NCBI RefSeq assembly: GCF_900129765.1 | Contig: NZ_FQWU01000001.1 | Span: 1,736,001-1,800,000 of the forward strand | From: Massilia sp. CF038 | Lineage (GTDB): Bacteria > Pseudomonadota > Gammaproteobacteria > Burkholderiales > Burkholderiaceae_D | Direction of reading: 5' to 3' | DNA length: 64,000 nt | In this document: positions 35,624-43,194 of the stretch, one piece after another | Numbering within the stretch: position 1 is the stretch's first letter | Layout: every line of letters begins with the position of its first letter | Notes under the pieces: generated by a model | Told to the model about the DNA's origin: nothing | Database searches by the model: none | What the model saw: the letters and a program-made list of their open reading frames with translations, nothing else | Position numbers and translations under genes: made by a program

Positions 35624-36195
35624 CGGTTCACCCCCATCAGTTTGTGCACCAGCTCGGACGAGGTGGCTGCTGCAAACTTGCGCATCAGCTTGGCCCGATG
35701 CATTTCCACCGTGCGCGGGCTGAGGCCGGTTTCACGCGCAATCACCTTGCTGGTTTTGCCTTCCACCAGAAACGCGGCAATTTCCCGTTCACGTGGCGTC
35801 AGCTCGGCGGTGACCGGGCGTTTTTCGCTCACATCTTCAAACGTCCATACACCGGCCCCGAGGGGATCGCGCGCGTCAATGGCGCGCCCGCTGACATGGC
35901 ACCAGAACAGTTCGCCATTGGCGCGGCGCATGATCCGCTCGTCCGAATACACGCCGCGCGCGTTCATGACGGGAATGATGCGGTCGCCGGTGCGCAGAAA
36001 CTCGTCGATGGTCGGGTACAGCACCTGGAACGATTGCCCGTCGAGCGCTCCGTGCGCGTAGCCAAACATGGCGCTGACCGCCTCATTGCAGGACTGAATC
36101 ACGCGATTGACCGAGATGCACATGCCAACCGGCGCGTGACGGAAGATCATTTCAAAATCGATTGCGGGGGCTGCGCTCATTTGATCCAGATTCAT
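35620..36195 (-). CDS. PAS-LuxR family transcriptional regulator
   Basis: A 191-aa regulator: one PAS domain (about 10-115; FEMIFRHAPVGMCISVNRVI) and a C-terminal LuxR/FixJ-type helix-turn-helix (about 125-188; TPREREIAAFLVEGKTSKVI, SPRTVEMHRAKLMRKF). It has no receiver domain, so the PAS domain probably senses a small molecule, redox state or partner directly. Two candidate ATGs (36195 and 36180) are close and neither has a clear ribosome site. It is divergent from scoAB, which makes that operon a possible target, but no site is visible. Confidence 0.85.
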   Translation of the reverse strand: MNLDQMSAAPAIDFEMIFRHAPVGMCISVNRVIQSCNEAVSAMFGYAHGALDGQSFQVLYPTIDEFLRTGDRIIPVMNARGVYSDERIMRRANGELFWCHVSGRAIDARDPLGAGVWTFEDVSEKRPVTAELTPREREIAAFLVEGKTSKVIARETGLSPRTVEMHRAKLMRKFAAATSSELVHKLMGVNR

Positions 36196-36323
36196 TGGTT
36201 CAGATAAAAGGAGATGACCGGTATTTCTACGGTATTGTGCTTTTGGCTGGCGTATTTTATGCTGAGAATCCACTTGGCAGTACAGAAACGAGCGCATCGC
36301 GCTCACACTATAAAAGGGACAGT

Positions 36324-37022
36324 ATGAACAAAGTTTATCCCGACGCGGCAGCGGCGCTGGCCGGTATCGTGGCCGATGGCCAGACCATTGCCGTGGGGGG
36401 CTTCGGCCTGTGCGGCATTCCCGAGGCGCTCATCCTGGCACTGCGCAACTCCGGCGTCAAAGGCCTGACCGCCATTTCGAACAATGCGGGCGTGGACGAT
36501 TTCGGCCTGGGCCAGCTGCTCACCACGCGCCAGATCAAGAAAATGATCTCGTCCTACGTCGGCGAAAACAAGGAGTTTGCGCGCCAGTACCTGGCAGGCG
36601 AACTCGAACTGGAATTCACGCCGCAAGGCACGCTGGCGGAAAAACTGCGCGCCGGCGGTGCCGGCATTCCTGCCTTCTTTACCCGGACCGGCGTGGGCAC
36701 CATCGTCGCGGAAGGCAAGGAAGTGCGCGAATTCGATGGCGAACAATACGTCATGGAACGCGCTCTGGTGGCCGATGTGGCCCTGGTTAAGGCCTATATG
36801 GCCGACCGCGCAGGCAATCTGGTGTACCGCAAAACCGCGCGCAATTTCAATCCGAATGTGGCGATGGCAGGCAAGATCACCATCGTGGAAGTGGAAAAGC
36901 TGGTCGAAGTGGGCGAGATCGATCCGGACCAAGTGCACACCCCAAGCATTTTCGTGCACCGCATCGTCGTCAACGCCACGCCGGAAAAGCGCATTGAACA
37001 GCGCACCGTGCGGGCCAACTAA
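36324..37022 (+). CDS. scoA: 3-oxoacid CoA-transferase subunit A
   Basis: A 232-aa alpha subunit that, with subunit B, moves CoA from succinyl-CoA to acetoacetate (or a similar 3-oxoacid), allowing ketone bodies to be used. The CoA-transferase signature GGFGLCGIPEALI is at about residues 27-39, and the later TRTGVGT and VYRKTARNFNP stretches are typical of SCOT. AAAGGGAC precedes the ATG. A longer in-frame ORF to 36162 crosses the divergent regulator's start and is not used. 3-oxoadipate CoA-transferase is the main alternative, but no aromatic-breakdown genes are near, and 3-hydroxybutyrate dehydrogenase lies 5 kb away. Confidence 0.92.
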   Translation: MNKVYPDAAAALAGIVADGQTIAVGGFGLCGIPEALILALRNSGVKGLTAISNNAGVDDFGLGQLLTTRQIKKMISSYVGENKEFARQYLAGELELEFTPQGTLAEKLRAGGAGIPAFFTRTGVGTIVAEGKEVREFDGEQYVMERALVADVALVKAYMADRAGNLVYRKTARNFNPNVAMAGKITIVEVEKLVEVGEIDPDQVHTPSIFVHRIVVNATPEKRIEQRTVRAN

Positions 37023-37040
37023 GATCAACCGGAGAAAAAC

Positions 37041-37691
37041 ATGGCATGGACTCGTGACGAAATGGCCGCGCGCGCGGCAAAAGAGCTGCAAGACGGCTTT
37101 TATGTGAATCTGGGCATTGGCTTGCCCACCCTGGTGGCCAATTACGTGCCCAAGGATATCGAAGTATTTTTGCAGTCTGAAAACGGCTTGCTTGGCATCG
37201 GCCCGTTCCCGACCGAGGCGGAAGTCGATGCCGATCTGATCAATGCAGGCAAGCAGACCGTCACGGCCTTGCCCGGCGCGGCCTACTTCAGCTCGGCCGA
37301 TTCCTTCGGCATGATCCGCGGCGGCAAGATCAACCTGGCCATTCTGGGCGCGATGCAAGTGTCGGCGCAGGGCGACCTGGCCAACTGGATGATTCCAGGC
37401 AAAATGGTCAAGGGCATGGGCGGGGCCATGGATCTGGTGGCCGGTGTGCGCCGCGTGGTGGTGGTGATGGAGCATGTGGCCACCGCCAAGGATGGCACCA
37501 CCTCGCACAAGATCCTGAAGCAATGCGATCTGCCGCTGACCGGGGTGGGCGTGGTCGACCTGATCATCACCGACCTGGGCGTGATTGAAGTGACCCCGGC
37601 CGGTTTGAAGCTGATTGAACTGGCGCCCGGTGTCAAGCCCACCGAGGTGCTTGCAGCCACGGGTGCGCCGCTGGACGTGTCCGCCTTCTAA
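37041..37691 (+). CDS. scoB: 3-oxoacid CoA-transferase subunit B
   Basis: A 216-aa beta subunit carrying the catalytic glutamate in the motif [12 protein letters not shown] (about residues 50-61), which forms the CoA thioester intermediate. [11 protein letters not shown] and [11 protein letters not shown]-like sequence ([19 protein letters not shown]) are also typical. It follows scoA by 18 bp with a strong ribosome site (CCGGAGAAAAAC). A 10-bp-stem hairpin after the stop probably ends the transcript. Confidence 0.93.
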   Translation: MAWTRDEMAARAAKELQDGFYVNLGIGLPTLVANYVPKDIEVFLQSENGLLGIGPFPTEAEVDADLINAGKQTVTALPGAAYFSSADSFGMIRGGKINLAILGAMQVSAQGDLANWMIPGKMVKGMGGAMDLVAGVRRVVVVMEHVATAKDGTTSHKILKQCDLPLTGVGVVDLIITDLGVIEVTPAGLKLIELAPGVKPTEVLAATGAPLDVSAF

Positions 37692-37709
37692 GCCGGCAAG
37701 GTTTTTCCA

Positions 37710-37735
37710 ACTCGGGCTCGATGATGAGCCCGAGT
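37710..37735. terminator. Hairpin between convergent scoB and the TonB-like gene
   Basis: ACTCGGGCTC (37710-37719) pairs perfectly with GAGCCCGAGT (37726-37735) around GATGAT. It stands exactly between two converging genes, so a two-way terminator is likely, although no T-run follows on either strand. Confidence 0.55.
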
Positions 37736-37742
37736 CAATGCA

Positions 37743-38090
37743 TTACTGCAGCGTCCACACATACTGCATGTGCATCCACTCCTGCACAGGTTTGCCTTTC
37801 TTGACTGCGGGCGAGAACTTGCACAGCTTGATGGCCGTGCGCGCCGCTTCATCCAGGTCTGCGTGGCCGCTGGACTTGGCCACGCCGGTATCAACCACGG
37901 CGCCATCGGTGCCAATCAAAAACTTCAGCGTGACCGTCCCCGTGCGGTTGGCGGCGAGGGCGTCCGCCGGGTAGACCGGCTTGGCGCAGCTGGTAAAGTT
38001 GACCACTGCTGGCTTGTCGGTTGCGGCCAGTGCGCCCGTGCTCAACAACAGGGCGGCGCCTGCCAGTAGCAGCGATTTTGTCATGCTCAT
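37743..38090 (-). CDS. Small exported TonB C-terminal-domain protein
   Basis: A 115-aa periplasmic protein: signal peptide MTKSLLLAGAALLLSTGALA, then only a TonB C-terminal-type domain. There is no membrane anchor and no proline-rich spacer, so it cannot act as a normal energy transducer. Its mature part is strikingly like the last 85 residues of the M56 protease encoded next to it: SCAKPVYPADALAANRTGTV against SCAKPRYPVSAIAENRTGTV, with both cysteines (SCAKP and LCKF) kept. The promoter carries a BlaI-type operator (38135-38154). GGAGATGTAG precedes the first ATG. It may modulate or compete with the sensor's domain, which is inference. Confidence 0.8.
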   Translation of the reverse strand: MSMTKSLLLAGAALLLSTGALAATDKPAVVNFTSCAKPVYPADALAANRTGTVTLKFLIGTDGAVVDTGVAKSSGHADLDEAARTAIKLCKFSPAVKKGKPVQEWMHMQYVWTLQ

Positions 38091-38123
38091 CTACATCTCC
38101 ATTGTGTTGGTGTTGGAGTATGT

Positions 38124-38154
38124 AGAATAGTTTGTCTAGACACTATTGTCTAGA
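38124..38154 (-). promoter_or_regulatory. BlaI-type operator 1 over the promoter of the TonB-like gene
   Basis: The operator TAGACACTATTGTCTA (38137-38152) is the centre of a 20-bp palindrome with one central mismatch pair (38135-38154). On the minus strand the -35 box TAGACA (38152-38147) is part of the operator, and a -10 box TATTCT (38129-38124) follows after 17 bp. A bound repressor would cover the -35 region. Confidence 0.78.
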
Positions 38155-38181
38155 TAATTTCGCGCGTCCAGACATTTATTT

Positions 38182-39450
38182 CTATTCCAGCACCCAGACA
38201 TACTCCATCTTCATGACGGAGCGCACCGGCTGCCCGGCGCGCACTGCCGGCACAAACTTGCACAGGGCAATGGCGCTGCGCGCCGCCGCATCCAGGTCGG
38301 CGTGGCCGCTGGAGGCAGCAACGCGCGACTCGGCCACGCGGCCATCGGGGCCGATCTCGAAGCCCAGCGTCACGGTGCCGGTGCGGTTCTCGGCGATAGC
38401 GCTGACCGGATAGCGCGGTTTGGCGCAGCTGGAGAAATCGGCCACGGCAGTGTGGTCCACAATCAGACGTTCCAGCGCCGGCACGCGCGCTGCCGCATGG
38501 GCATACATCCCGGCGCATGCCAGCGCACATACCAGCAAGGGCAAGCCCGCTTTCCAGCTGCGCGCCTGGGTATCTGGTTGCAGCAGGCGCCGCACACGCG
38601 TGAGCAGCGCGCCGCCGCTGGCTGCCACCGTGAGCTGGCTGCCTGCAAATTGCAGGCGTTCGAGTTCGGACAAGGCTTGCGCGAGCTGGCGCGGCTGGCC
38701 CGTGTGGCGGGCCGCCAGATCGTCGGCGATCTGTTCGCGCTCGTCGCGCACGCGGCCTGATAGCCACCACACCGCCGGATGATAGAACAGCACTGTTTCA
38801 ATCACGTTCTGGCCCAGGTTGACCAGGTAATCGTAGCGTTTGATGTGCGCCATCTCGTGCGCCAGCAAGGCCGTGAGCAGCTCGGGCGGCATGCCCGACA
38901 CCAGTGCCGCCGGCAGCAGCACCACCGGGCGCCACCAGCCAACCGTGAGCGGACTGGCGAGGCGCTCGACCACGTACAGGCGCACCGGGCGCGTGACCTT
39001 GAAGGCAGCCGCAATGCCGCTGGCGCATGCCTGCCAGTGCGCATCGGTGCGCTGGCGCGCTGCGGTGTGGCCGATCCATGCCAGACCAAGCGCCATGCGC
39101 AGTGCCAGCACGGCGGCGCAGACGGCCCAGAAGCCGACGATCAGTGGGAGCGAAGCCTGCAGCAGGGCCAGCAAGCCACCGGAAGCGCCATTGACCGTGT
39201 TGACCAGCATGGCGTCGGTAAACCGCATCAGCGGGACGGCTTCGCTGCCGGCGCTCAGGCGCAGTGTCAGTTCGGCCGCGGGCCACAGCAGACAAGTGAG
39301 CAGGCCGGCGCACGCGACCAGGTAGCGTGCGCCCGGACCGGCCCGGCGCAAGGCGGCCAGCGCCACGGCACTGGCCAGGCCGATCACGGCGCCTTGCCAG
39401 ACAAAATGCAGCAGCGTCCAGCCGATGCTGTCGATCAGGGGCGCGTTCAT
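38182..39450 (-). CDS. BlaR1/MecR1-type M56 metallopeptidase sensor with a TonB C-terminal domain
   Basis: A 422-aa inner-membrane protein with about four N-terminal membrane helices. The zinc-protease motif HEMAH is at about residues 197-201, followed by YDYLVNLGQNVIETVLFYHP as in BlaR1. By analogy it cleaves the BlaI repressor when triggered. In place of BlaR1's penicillin-binding sensor domain the outer end (about 335-422) is a TonB C-terminal-type domain with two cysteines (SCAKP, LCKF), so beta-lactam sensing is not expected and the ligand is unknown. It overlaps blaI by 4 bp (ATGA) and is in one operon with it. The TonB-like gene downstream has its own promoter. Confidence 0.88.
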   Translation of the reverse strand: MNAPLIDSIGWTLLHFVWQGAVIGLASAVALAALRRAGPGARYLVACAGLLTCLLWPAAELTLRLSAGSEAVPLMRFTDAMLVNTVNGASGGLLALLQASLPLIVGFWAVCAAVLALRMALGLAWIGHTAARQRTDAHWQACASGIAAAFKVTRPVRLYVVERLASPLTVGWWRPVVLLPAALVSGMPPELLTALLAHEMAHIKRYDYLVNLGQNVIETVLFYHPAVWWLSGRVRDEREQIADDLAARHTGQPRQLAQALSELERLQFAGSQLTVAASGGALLTRVRRLLQPDTQARSWKAGLPLLVCALACAGMYAHAAARVPALERLIVDHTAVADFSSCAKPRYPVSAIAENRTGTVTLGFEIGPDGRVAESRVAASSGHADLDAAARSAIALCKFVPAVRAGQPVRSVMKMEYVWVLE

Positions 39451-39836
39451 TTGGGTTGATCCCCTTGCTGGAGCAGCTTTTCGATTTCTTCGCGCTCACT
39501 CTTGGAAATGCCGCTCTTGAGGGCGGCCAGCACCAGCGCCTTGGCCGAGCCGGCAAAGGCTTTCTGAATCAAGTCCTTGAGCAGCCCGGTCTGCAGGGAG
39601 TCCTGGGCCTGGGCGGGCGCGTACACGTGCGATCGCTCGCTCTCGTCGCGAATCAGCAAGCCCTTGGTGTGCATGATCTGCATCAGGCGCAGGACGGTGG
39701 CGTAGGTCACCTCGGGCCGCTCCTTGCACATTTGCTGGTGCACTTGCTTGGCTGTGGCGGCGCCCAGAGGCCACAGTACCTGCAGCAAATCGAGTTCAGC
39801 GGCGGTGGGTTTGGGTGGGGCAGGGCTTTTGGACAT
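39447..39836 (-). CDS. BlaI/MecI/CopY-family transcriptional repressor
   Basis: A 129-aa winged-helix repressor. PTAAELDLLQVLWPLGAATA opens the family domain, and the recognition helix region is RPEVTYATVLRLMQIMHTKG. RDESERSHVYAPAQAQD leads to the dimer domain. BlaI proteins are cut by their partner M56 protease within the C-terminal part. A matching operator overlaps its own promoter (39879-39894), and two more lie at the TonB-like and SIMPL genes, so it very probably controls all three units and itself. Confidence 0.9.
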   Translation of the reverse strand: MSKSPAPPKPTAAELDLLQVLWPLGAATAKQVHQQMCKERPEVTYATVLRLMQIMHTKGLLIRDESERSHVYAPAQAQDSLQTGLLKDLIQKAFAGSAKALVLAALKSGISKSEREEIEKLLQQGDQPK

Positions 39837-39865
39837 GGGTCAGGTAGAAGAATCCGGGTCTGACT

Positions 39866-39894
39866 AGGGTAGCGGAACTAGACCGCGATGTCTA
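39866..39894 (-). promoter_or_regulatory. BlaI-type operator 2 over the blaI promoter
   Basis: The palindromic half-sites TAGAC and GTCTA lie at 39879-39894 (TAGACCGCGATGTCTA). On the minus strand TAGACA (39894-39889) serves as the -35 box, and TACCCT (39871-39866) follows after 17 bp as the -10 box. The layout is the same as in operator 1, with the -35 box inside the operator. Autoregulation is therefore likely. Confidence 0.75.
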
Positions 39895-39926
39895 ACTAAA
39901 CCCGTGCACGGGGTTTTAATGATGCC

Positions 39927-39974
39927 TTGCCTGATCGCTGCGCACGACTTAATATAGACAATATTGTCTATATT
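39927..39974 (+). promoter_or_regulatory. BlaI-type operator 3 over the SIMPL gene promoter
   Basis: A perfect 24-bp palindrome spans 39951-39974; its core is TAGACAATATTGTCTA (39955-39970). On the plus strand a -35 box TTGCCT (39927-39932) and -10 box TAATAT (39950-39955) are 17 bp apart, so this operator covers the -10 box and start point rather than the -35. It is the strongest of the three sites. Confidence 0.8.
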
Positions 39975-39983
39975 GGAGCCATC

Positions 39984-40694
39984 ATGTTCAAGCTTGTCCT
40001 GTTCGCCTTGTTCTGCGCCATGCCGGCCGCTGCGGCGCTGGCTGCCGATCTGCCAGCCTATCCCTTCATTCACGCCGATGGGGTCGGCAGCGCTACGGTC
40101 TTGCCTGATCAGGGCGAGATTGACTTTGAAATCGCCGCGCGCGACGCGGACCCGGCATTGGCGGTGGCCCAGGTGCAGGCGCGTGTCGCCGAGATCCGCG
40201 CCCTCATGGACGAGAACGGCATTGGGCCGGATGACGTGGAAGTGCGCGACTTGCGCAAGGAGATCGTCAAGGATGGCAGCGCCGAGGCCCCCAGCTACGA
40301 GATCCGCTGTGGCGTCAAGCTGATCGTACGCAACCTGGCCAAGTGGCGCGCCGTGGTGGGGCCGCTGCTGGACAAGCCCAATCTGGATGGCTTCATGACC
40401 GTGTTTGACACCGCTGAGCGGGCCCGCGTGGAAGGGGACTTGATGCGCGAGGCGGTGGCCGCGGCACGCCGCAAGGCCGAGGCAATGGCAGCGGCCGCAG
40501 GGCGCAAGCTGGGTCCGGTCAGTGCAATCAGTAGTGGGGAAATGAAAAATCTGTCGCGGGCCATGAATCTGGCCCCGGGCGACTTCGGCCGCTACAGTGG
40601 CAGCAAGAGCGAGCCGGCCAGCCGTGCCGATCTGCTGGCGGTCACCTTGCTGAAAATGGCGCAGCCGGTCAGCGTGATCTACCGGCTGCGCTAG
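39984..40694 (+). CDS. SIMPL-domain (DUF541) periplasmic protein
   Basis: A 236-aa exported protein: signal peptide MFKLVLFALFCAMPAAAALA, then a DUF541/SIMPL domain. Features are IHADGVGSATVLPDQGEIDF, the VQARVAEIRALMDENGIGPDDV helix and AAARRKAEAMAAAAGRKLGPV, all typical. E. coli YggE of this family has been linked to oxidative-stress protection; the molecular function is unknown. TTGGAG precedes the ATG. Upstream in-frame codons (to 39927) lie within the promoter, so the ATG at 39984 is preferred. The gene is divergent from blaI, and a BlaI-type operator covers its promoter. Confidence 0.87.
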   Translation: MFKLVLFALFCAMPAAAALAADLPAYPFIHADGVGSATVLPDQGEIDFEIAARDADPALAVAQVQARVAEIRALMDENGIGPDDVEVRDLRKEIVKDGSAEAPSYEIRCGVKLIVRNLAKWRAVVGPLLDKPNLDGFMTVFDTAERARVEGDLMREAVAAARRKAEAMAAAAGRKLGPVSAISSGEMKNLSRAMNLAPGDFGRYSGSKSEPASRADLLAVTLLKMAQPVSVIYRLR

Positions 40695-40706
40695 GGTAAG
40701 AGCGTG

Positions 40707-40788
40707 GTCGCCCTCGCGAAGGCGGGGGGCTATTCCATGGATCCGAATCCGGAGAAATGGAATAGGCCCCCGCCTTCGCGAGGGCGAC
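40707..40788. repeat. Dispersed GC-rich inverted repeat, copy 2 (GAAGG type)
   Basis: GTCGCCCTCGCGAAGGCGGG... pairs with ...CCCGCCTTCGCGAGGGCGAC over about 32-nt arms (40707-40738 and 40757-40788), with an 18-nt loop. It lies between the convergent SIMPL and dctA genes. It is nearly identical in its arms to copies 1 and 3 of this type, while the loop sequence differs. Confidence 0.86.
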
Positions 40789-40860
40789 GTCGCTTCATTT
40801 TCGTGGTTTCACCTACGTTGTAGCTGCCAGCGCATCTACATTTGCCCGTCAACCTGCGGA

Positions 40861-42165
40861 TCAGGCTGCCTTACGAACCGGATACAGTTCGCGGTCGTCT
40901 TCCAGATGGGTGGGGTGGCGCAGTTCCGATTGCAGGCGCTCGTGGTTGAGCTCTTTCTCCCAATGCGACACCACCACGGTGGCCACGCCATTGCCGATGA
41001 AGTTGGTCAGCGCGCGGCATTCGCTCATGAAGCGGTCGATGCCGAGAATCAGCGCCATGCCGGCCACGGGGATGGTGGGCACCACTGCCAGCGTGGCCGC
41101 CAGGGTGATGAAGCCGGCCCCGGTAATGCCCGAGGCTCCCTTGGAGGTGAGCATGGCCACGCCCAGAATGGTCAGTTCCTGCATCAGCGTCAACTCGGTA
41201 TTGGTGGCCTGGGCCACGAACAGGGCGGCCATGGTCATGTAGATGTTGGTGCCATCGAGATTGAACGAGTAGCCGGTCGGCACCACCAGGCCGACCACGG
41301 GTTTGGAGCAGCCGAGCTTTTCGAGTTTGCGCATCAAGGCCGGCAGCGCGCTTTCCGACGAGCTGGTGCCCAGCACGATGAGTAATTCTTCCTTGATGTA
41401 CGAGATGAAGCGGAAGATATTGAAGCCCGTCAGCCAGGCAATGGTGCCCAGCACCACGACCACGAACAGGCCGCAGGTAAGGTAGAACGAGCCCATCAGC
41501 TTGGCCAGCGGCAGCAGCGATGCCAGGCCGAATTTGCCAATCGTGAATGCCATGGCGCCGAACGCACCGATCGGCGCCGCCTTCATGACAATGCCGACCA
41601 CCCCGAAAATCACATGCGACAGGTCGTCAATCAGCTTGGTGACGGGGCGGCCGCGTTCACCCAGCAGCGAGAGCGCAAAGCCGAACAGGATCGCAAACAA
41701 CAGCACTTGCAATATATCGCCCTTGGCAAAGGCGTCGACCACGGTGGTCGGAATGATGTTGAGCAGGAAGTCGACCGTGCTTTGCGAATGCGCCTTGGCC
41801 GTGTATTCGGCAATGGCCTTGGTGTCGAGGGTGGCCGGGTTGGCATTGAAGCCGTCGCCCGGGCGCACCAGGTTGGCCACCACCAGGCCAATGGCCAGGG
41901 CAAAGGTGGACACGACCTCAAAGTAGAGCAGGGCCTTGCCGCCCACGCGGCCGATTTTTTTCATGTCCTGCATGCCGGCAATGCCCGAGACGACCGTGCA
42001 AAAGATGACTGGCGCAATGATCATTTTGATCAGTTTGATGAAGCCGTCGCCCAGCGGTTTCATGTCCACCCCCAGCTTGGGGTAAAACACGCCCAGCAGA
42101 ATGCCACAGAAGATGGCGAACAGGACCTGAACGTACAGGATTTTGTAGAACGGTTTCTTGGTCAT
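40861..42165 (-). CDS. dctA: C4-dicarboxylate/cation symporter
   Basis: A 434-aa inner-membrane carrier of the DAACS family that takes up succinate, fumarate and malate with protons or sodium. Key motifs: the serine-rich reentrant loop [14 protein letters not shown] (about 266), [19 protein letters not shown] (about 300-318, with NLDGT) and [14 protein letters not shown] with the second reentrant loop. The ATG at 42165 is preceded by GGAGA. A longer in-frame start to 42210 adds no conserved sequence. DctA versus a glutamate carrier cannot be fully separated by eye, but the match to DctA is strong. No dctB/dctD regulators are adjacent. Confidence 0.92.
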   Translation of the reverse strand: MTKKPFYKILYVQVLFAIFCGILLGVFYPKLGVDMKPLGDGFIKLIKMIIAPVIFCTVVSGIAGMQDMKKIGRVGGKALLYFEVVSTFALAIGLVVANLVRPGDGFNANPATLDTKAIAEYTAKAHSQSTVDFLLNIIPTTVVDAFAKGDILQVLLFAILFGFALSLLGERGRPVTKLIDDLSHVIFGVVGIVMKAAPIGAFGAMAFTIGKFGLASLLPLAKLMGSFYLTCGLFVVVVLGTIAWLTGFNIFRFISYIKEELLIVLGTSSSESALPALMRKLEKLGCSKPVVGLVVPTGYSFNLDGTNIYMTMAALFVAQATNTELTLMQELTILGVAMLTSKGASGITGAGFITLAATLAVVPTIPVAGMALILGIDRFMSECRALTNFIGNGVATVVVSHWEKELNHERLQSELRHPTHLEDDRELYPVRKAA

Positions 42166-42310
42166 GGCGGTGTCTCCGGCCGGTGTTGGAATCCTTCCAT
42201 CATTGTTCAATTAGACCGCGTAATCTATTGTGGATATCCGCAGTGGGTAGGATTTGACCGTAAGAAGACATGCGCGGGACCGATGCGGGCGGGCATCGAT
42301 CCCCTTCCGC

Positions 42311-43105
42311 TTACTGCGCGGCCCAGCCGCCATCCATATTCCACGCCACGCCGCGCACCTGGTCGCCAGCCGGGCTGCAGAAGAAGACCGCCAGGGCGCC
42401 CAGTTCCTCGGGGGTCACGAATTCACCGGACGGCTGTTTCTCCGACAGCAGCGCTTTTTTGGCGTCCTCGTTGCTCAAGCCTTCCTTGGCGGCGCGGTCG
42501 TCGACCTGTTTTTGCACCAGCGGCGTCAGCACCCAGCCTGGGCAGATGGCATTGCAGGTCACGCCAGTGTGGGCGTTTTCCAGTGCCGTCACCTTGGTGA
42601 AGCCGACCAGGCCATGCTTGGCCGCCACGTAGGCCGATTTCTGCGCCGAGCCGACCAGGCCGTGCACCGACGCCAGATTGATGATGCGGCCCCAGTTCTT
42701 TTTCTGCATGCCGGGCAGGGCCAGGCGTGAGGTGTGAAAGGCGGAGGTAAGGTTGATGGCGATGATGGCATCCCATTTCTCGACCGGGAAATCTTCGATA
42801 TTGGCCACATGCTGGATGCCGGCATTGTTGACCAGGACGTCAACCCCGCCAAATTTGGCATCGGCAAACTGCATCATCGCGGCAATTTCGTCCGGCTTGG
42901 ACATGTCGGCGTTGTGATACGCGGTCTGGACATCGAATTCCTTGCCAATGTCGGTGTAGAGCTTTTCAATCTGCTGCGCATCGCCAAATCCATTGAAGAC
43001 GAGGTTGGCGCCTTGCTGGGCCAGCGCGCGGGCAATGCCCAGGCCAATGCCCGAGGTCGAGCCCGTGACGAGAGCTGTTTTGCCGCTCAGCATGGAAGTT
43101 TTCAT
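42311..43105 (-). CDS. bdhA: 3-hydroxybutyrate dehydrogenase
   Basis: A 264-aa SDR that oxidises 3-hydroxybutyrate to acetoacetate with NAD, the step before the CoA transferase. TGSTSGIGLGIA (cofactor), NNAGIQHVANIEDFP, INLASVHGLVG with the catalytic Ser, and YVAAKHGLVGFTK with Tyr and Lys. The sequence from NAICPGWVLTPLVQKQ to WNMDGGWAAQ is characteristic of bacterial BdhA rather than FabG. AGAGGACAC precedes the ATG. It is divergent from the alpha/beta hydrolase. With scoAB at 36.3 kb it completes PHB/ketone-body breakdown. Confidence 0.92.
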   Translation of the reverse strand: MKTSMLSGKTALVTGSTSGIGLGIARALAQQGANLVFNGFGDAQQIEKLYTDIGKEFDVQTAYHNADMSKPDEIAAMMQFADAKFGGVDVLVNNAGIQHVANIEDFPVEKWDAIIAINLTSAFHTSRLALPGMQKKNWGRIINLASVHGLVGSAQKSAYVAAKHGLVGFTKVTALENAHTGVTCNAICPGWVLTPLVQKQVDDRAAKEGLSNEDAKKALLSEKQPSGEFVTPEELGALAVFFCSPAGDQVRGVAWNMDGGWAAQ

Positions 43106-43194
43106 TGTGTCCTCTGTCGGAAAGGTTAGTGGGTGATGATGTAGAATTCTAAACACGGTAAAGATTGAAACACATATTTGAATTTGGAGTCGGC

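Noticed and set aside
39898-39917. Terminator at the palindrome CCCGTGCACGGG followed by GTTTT
   Set aside because: It lies between two divergent promoters, where no transcript is expected to end; more likely chance or a spacer element.
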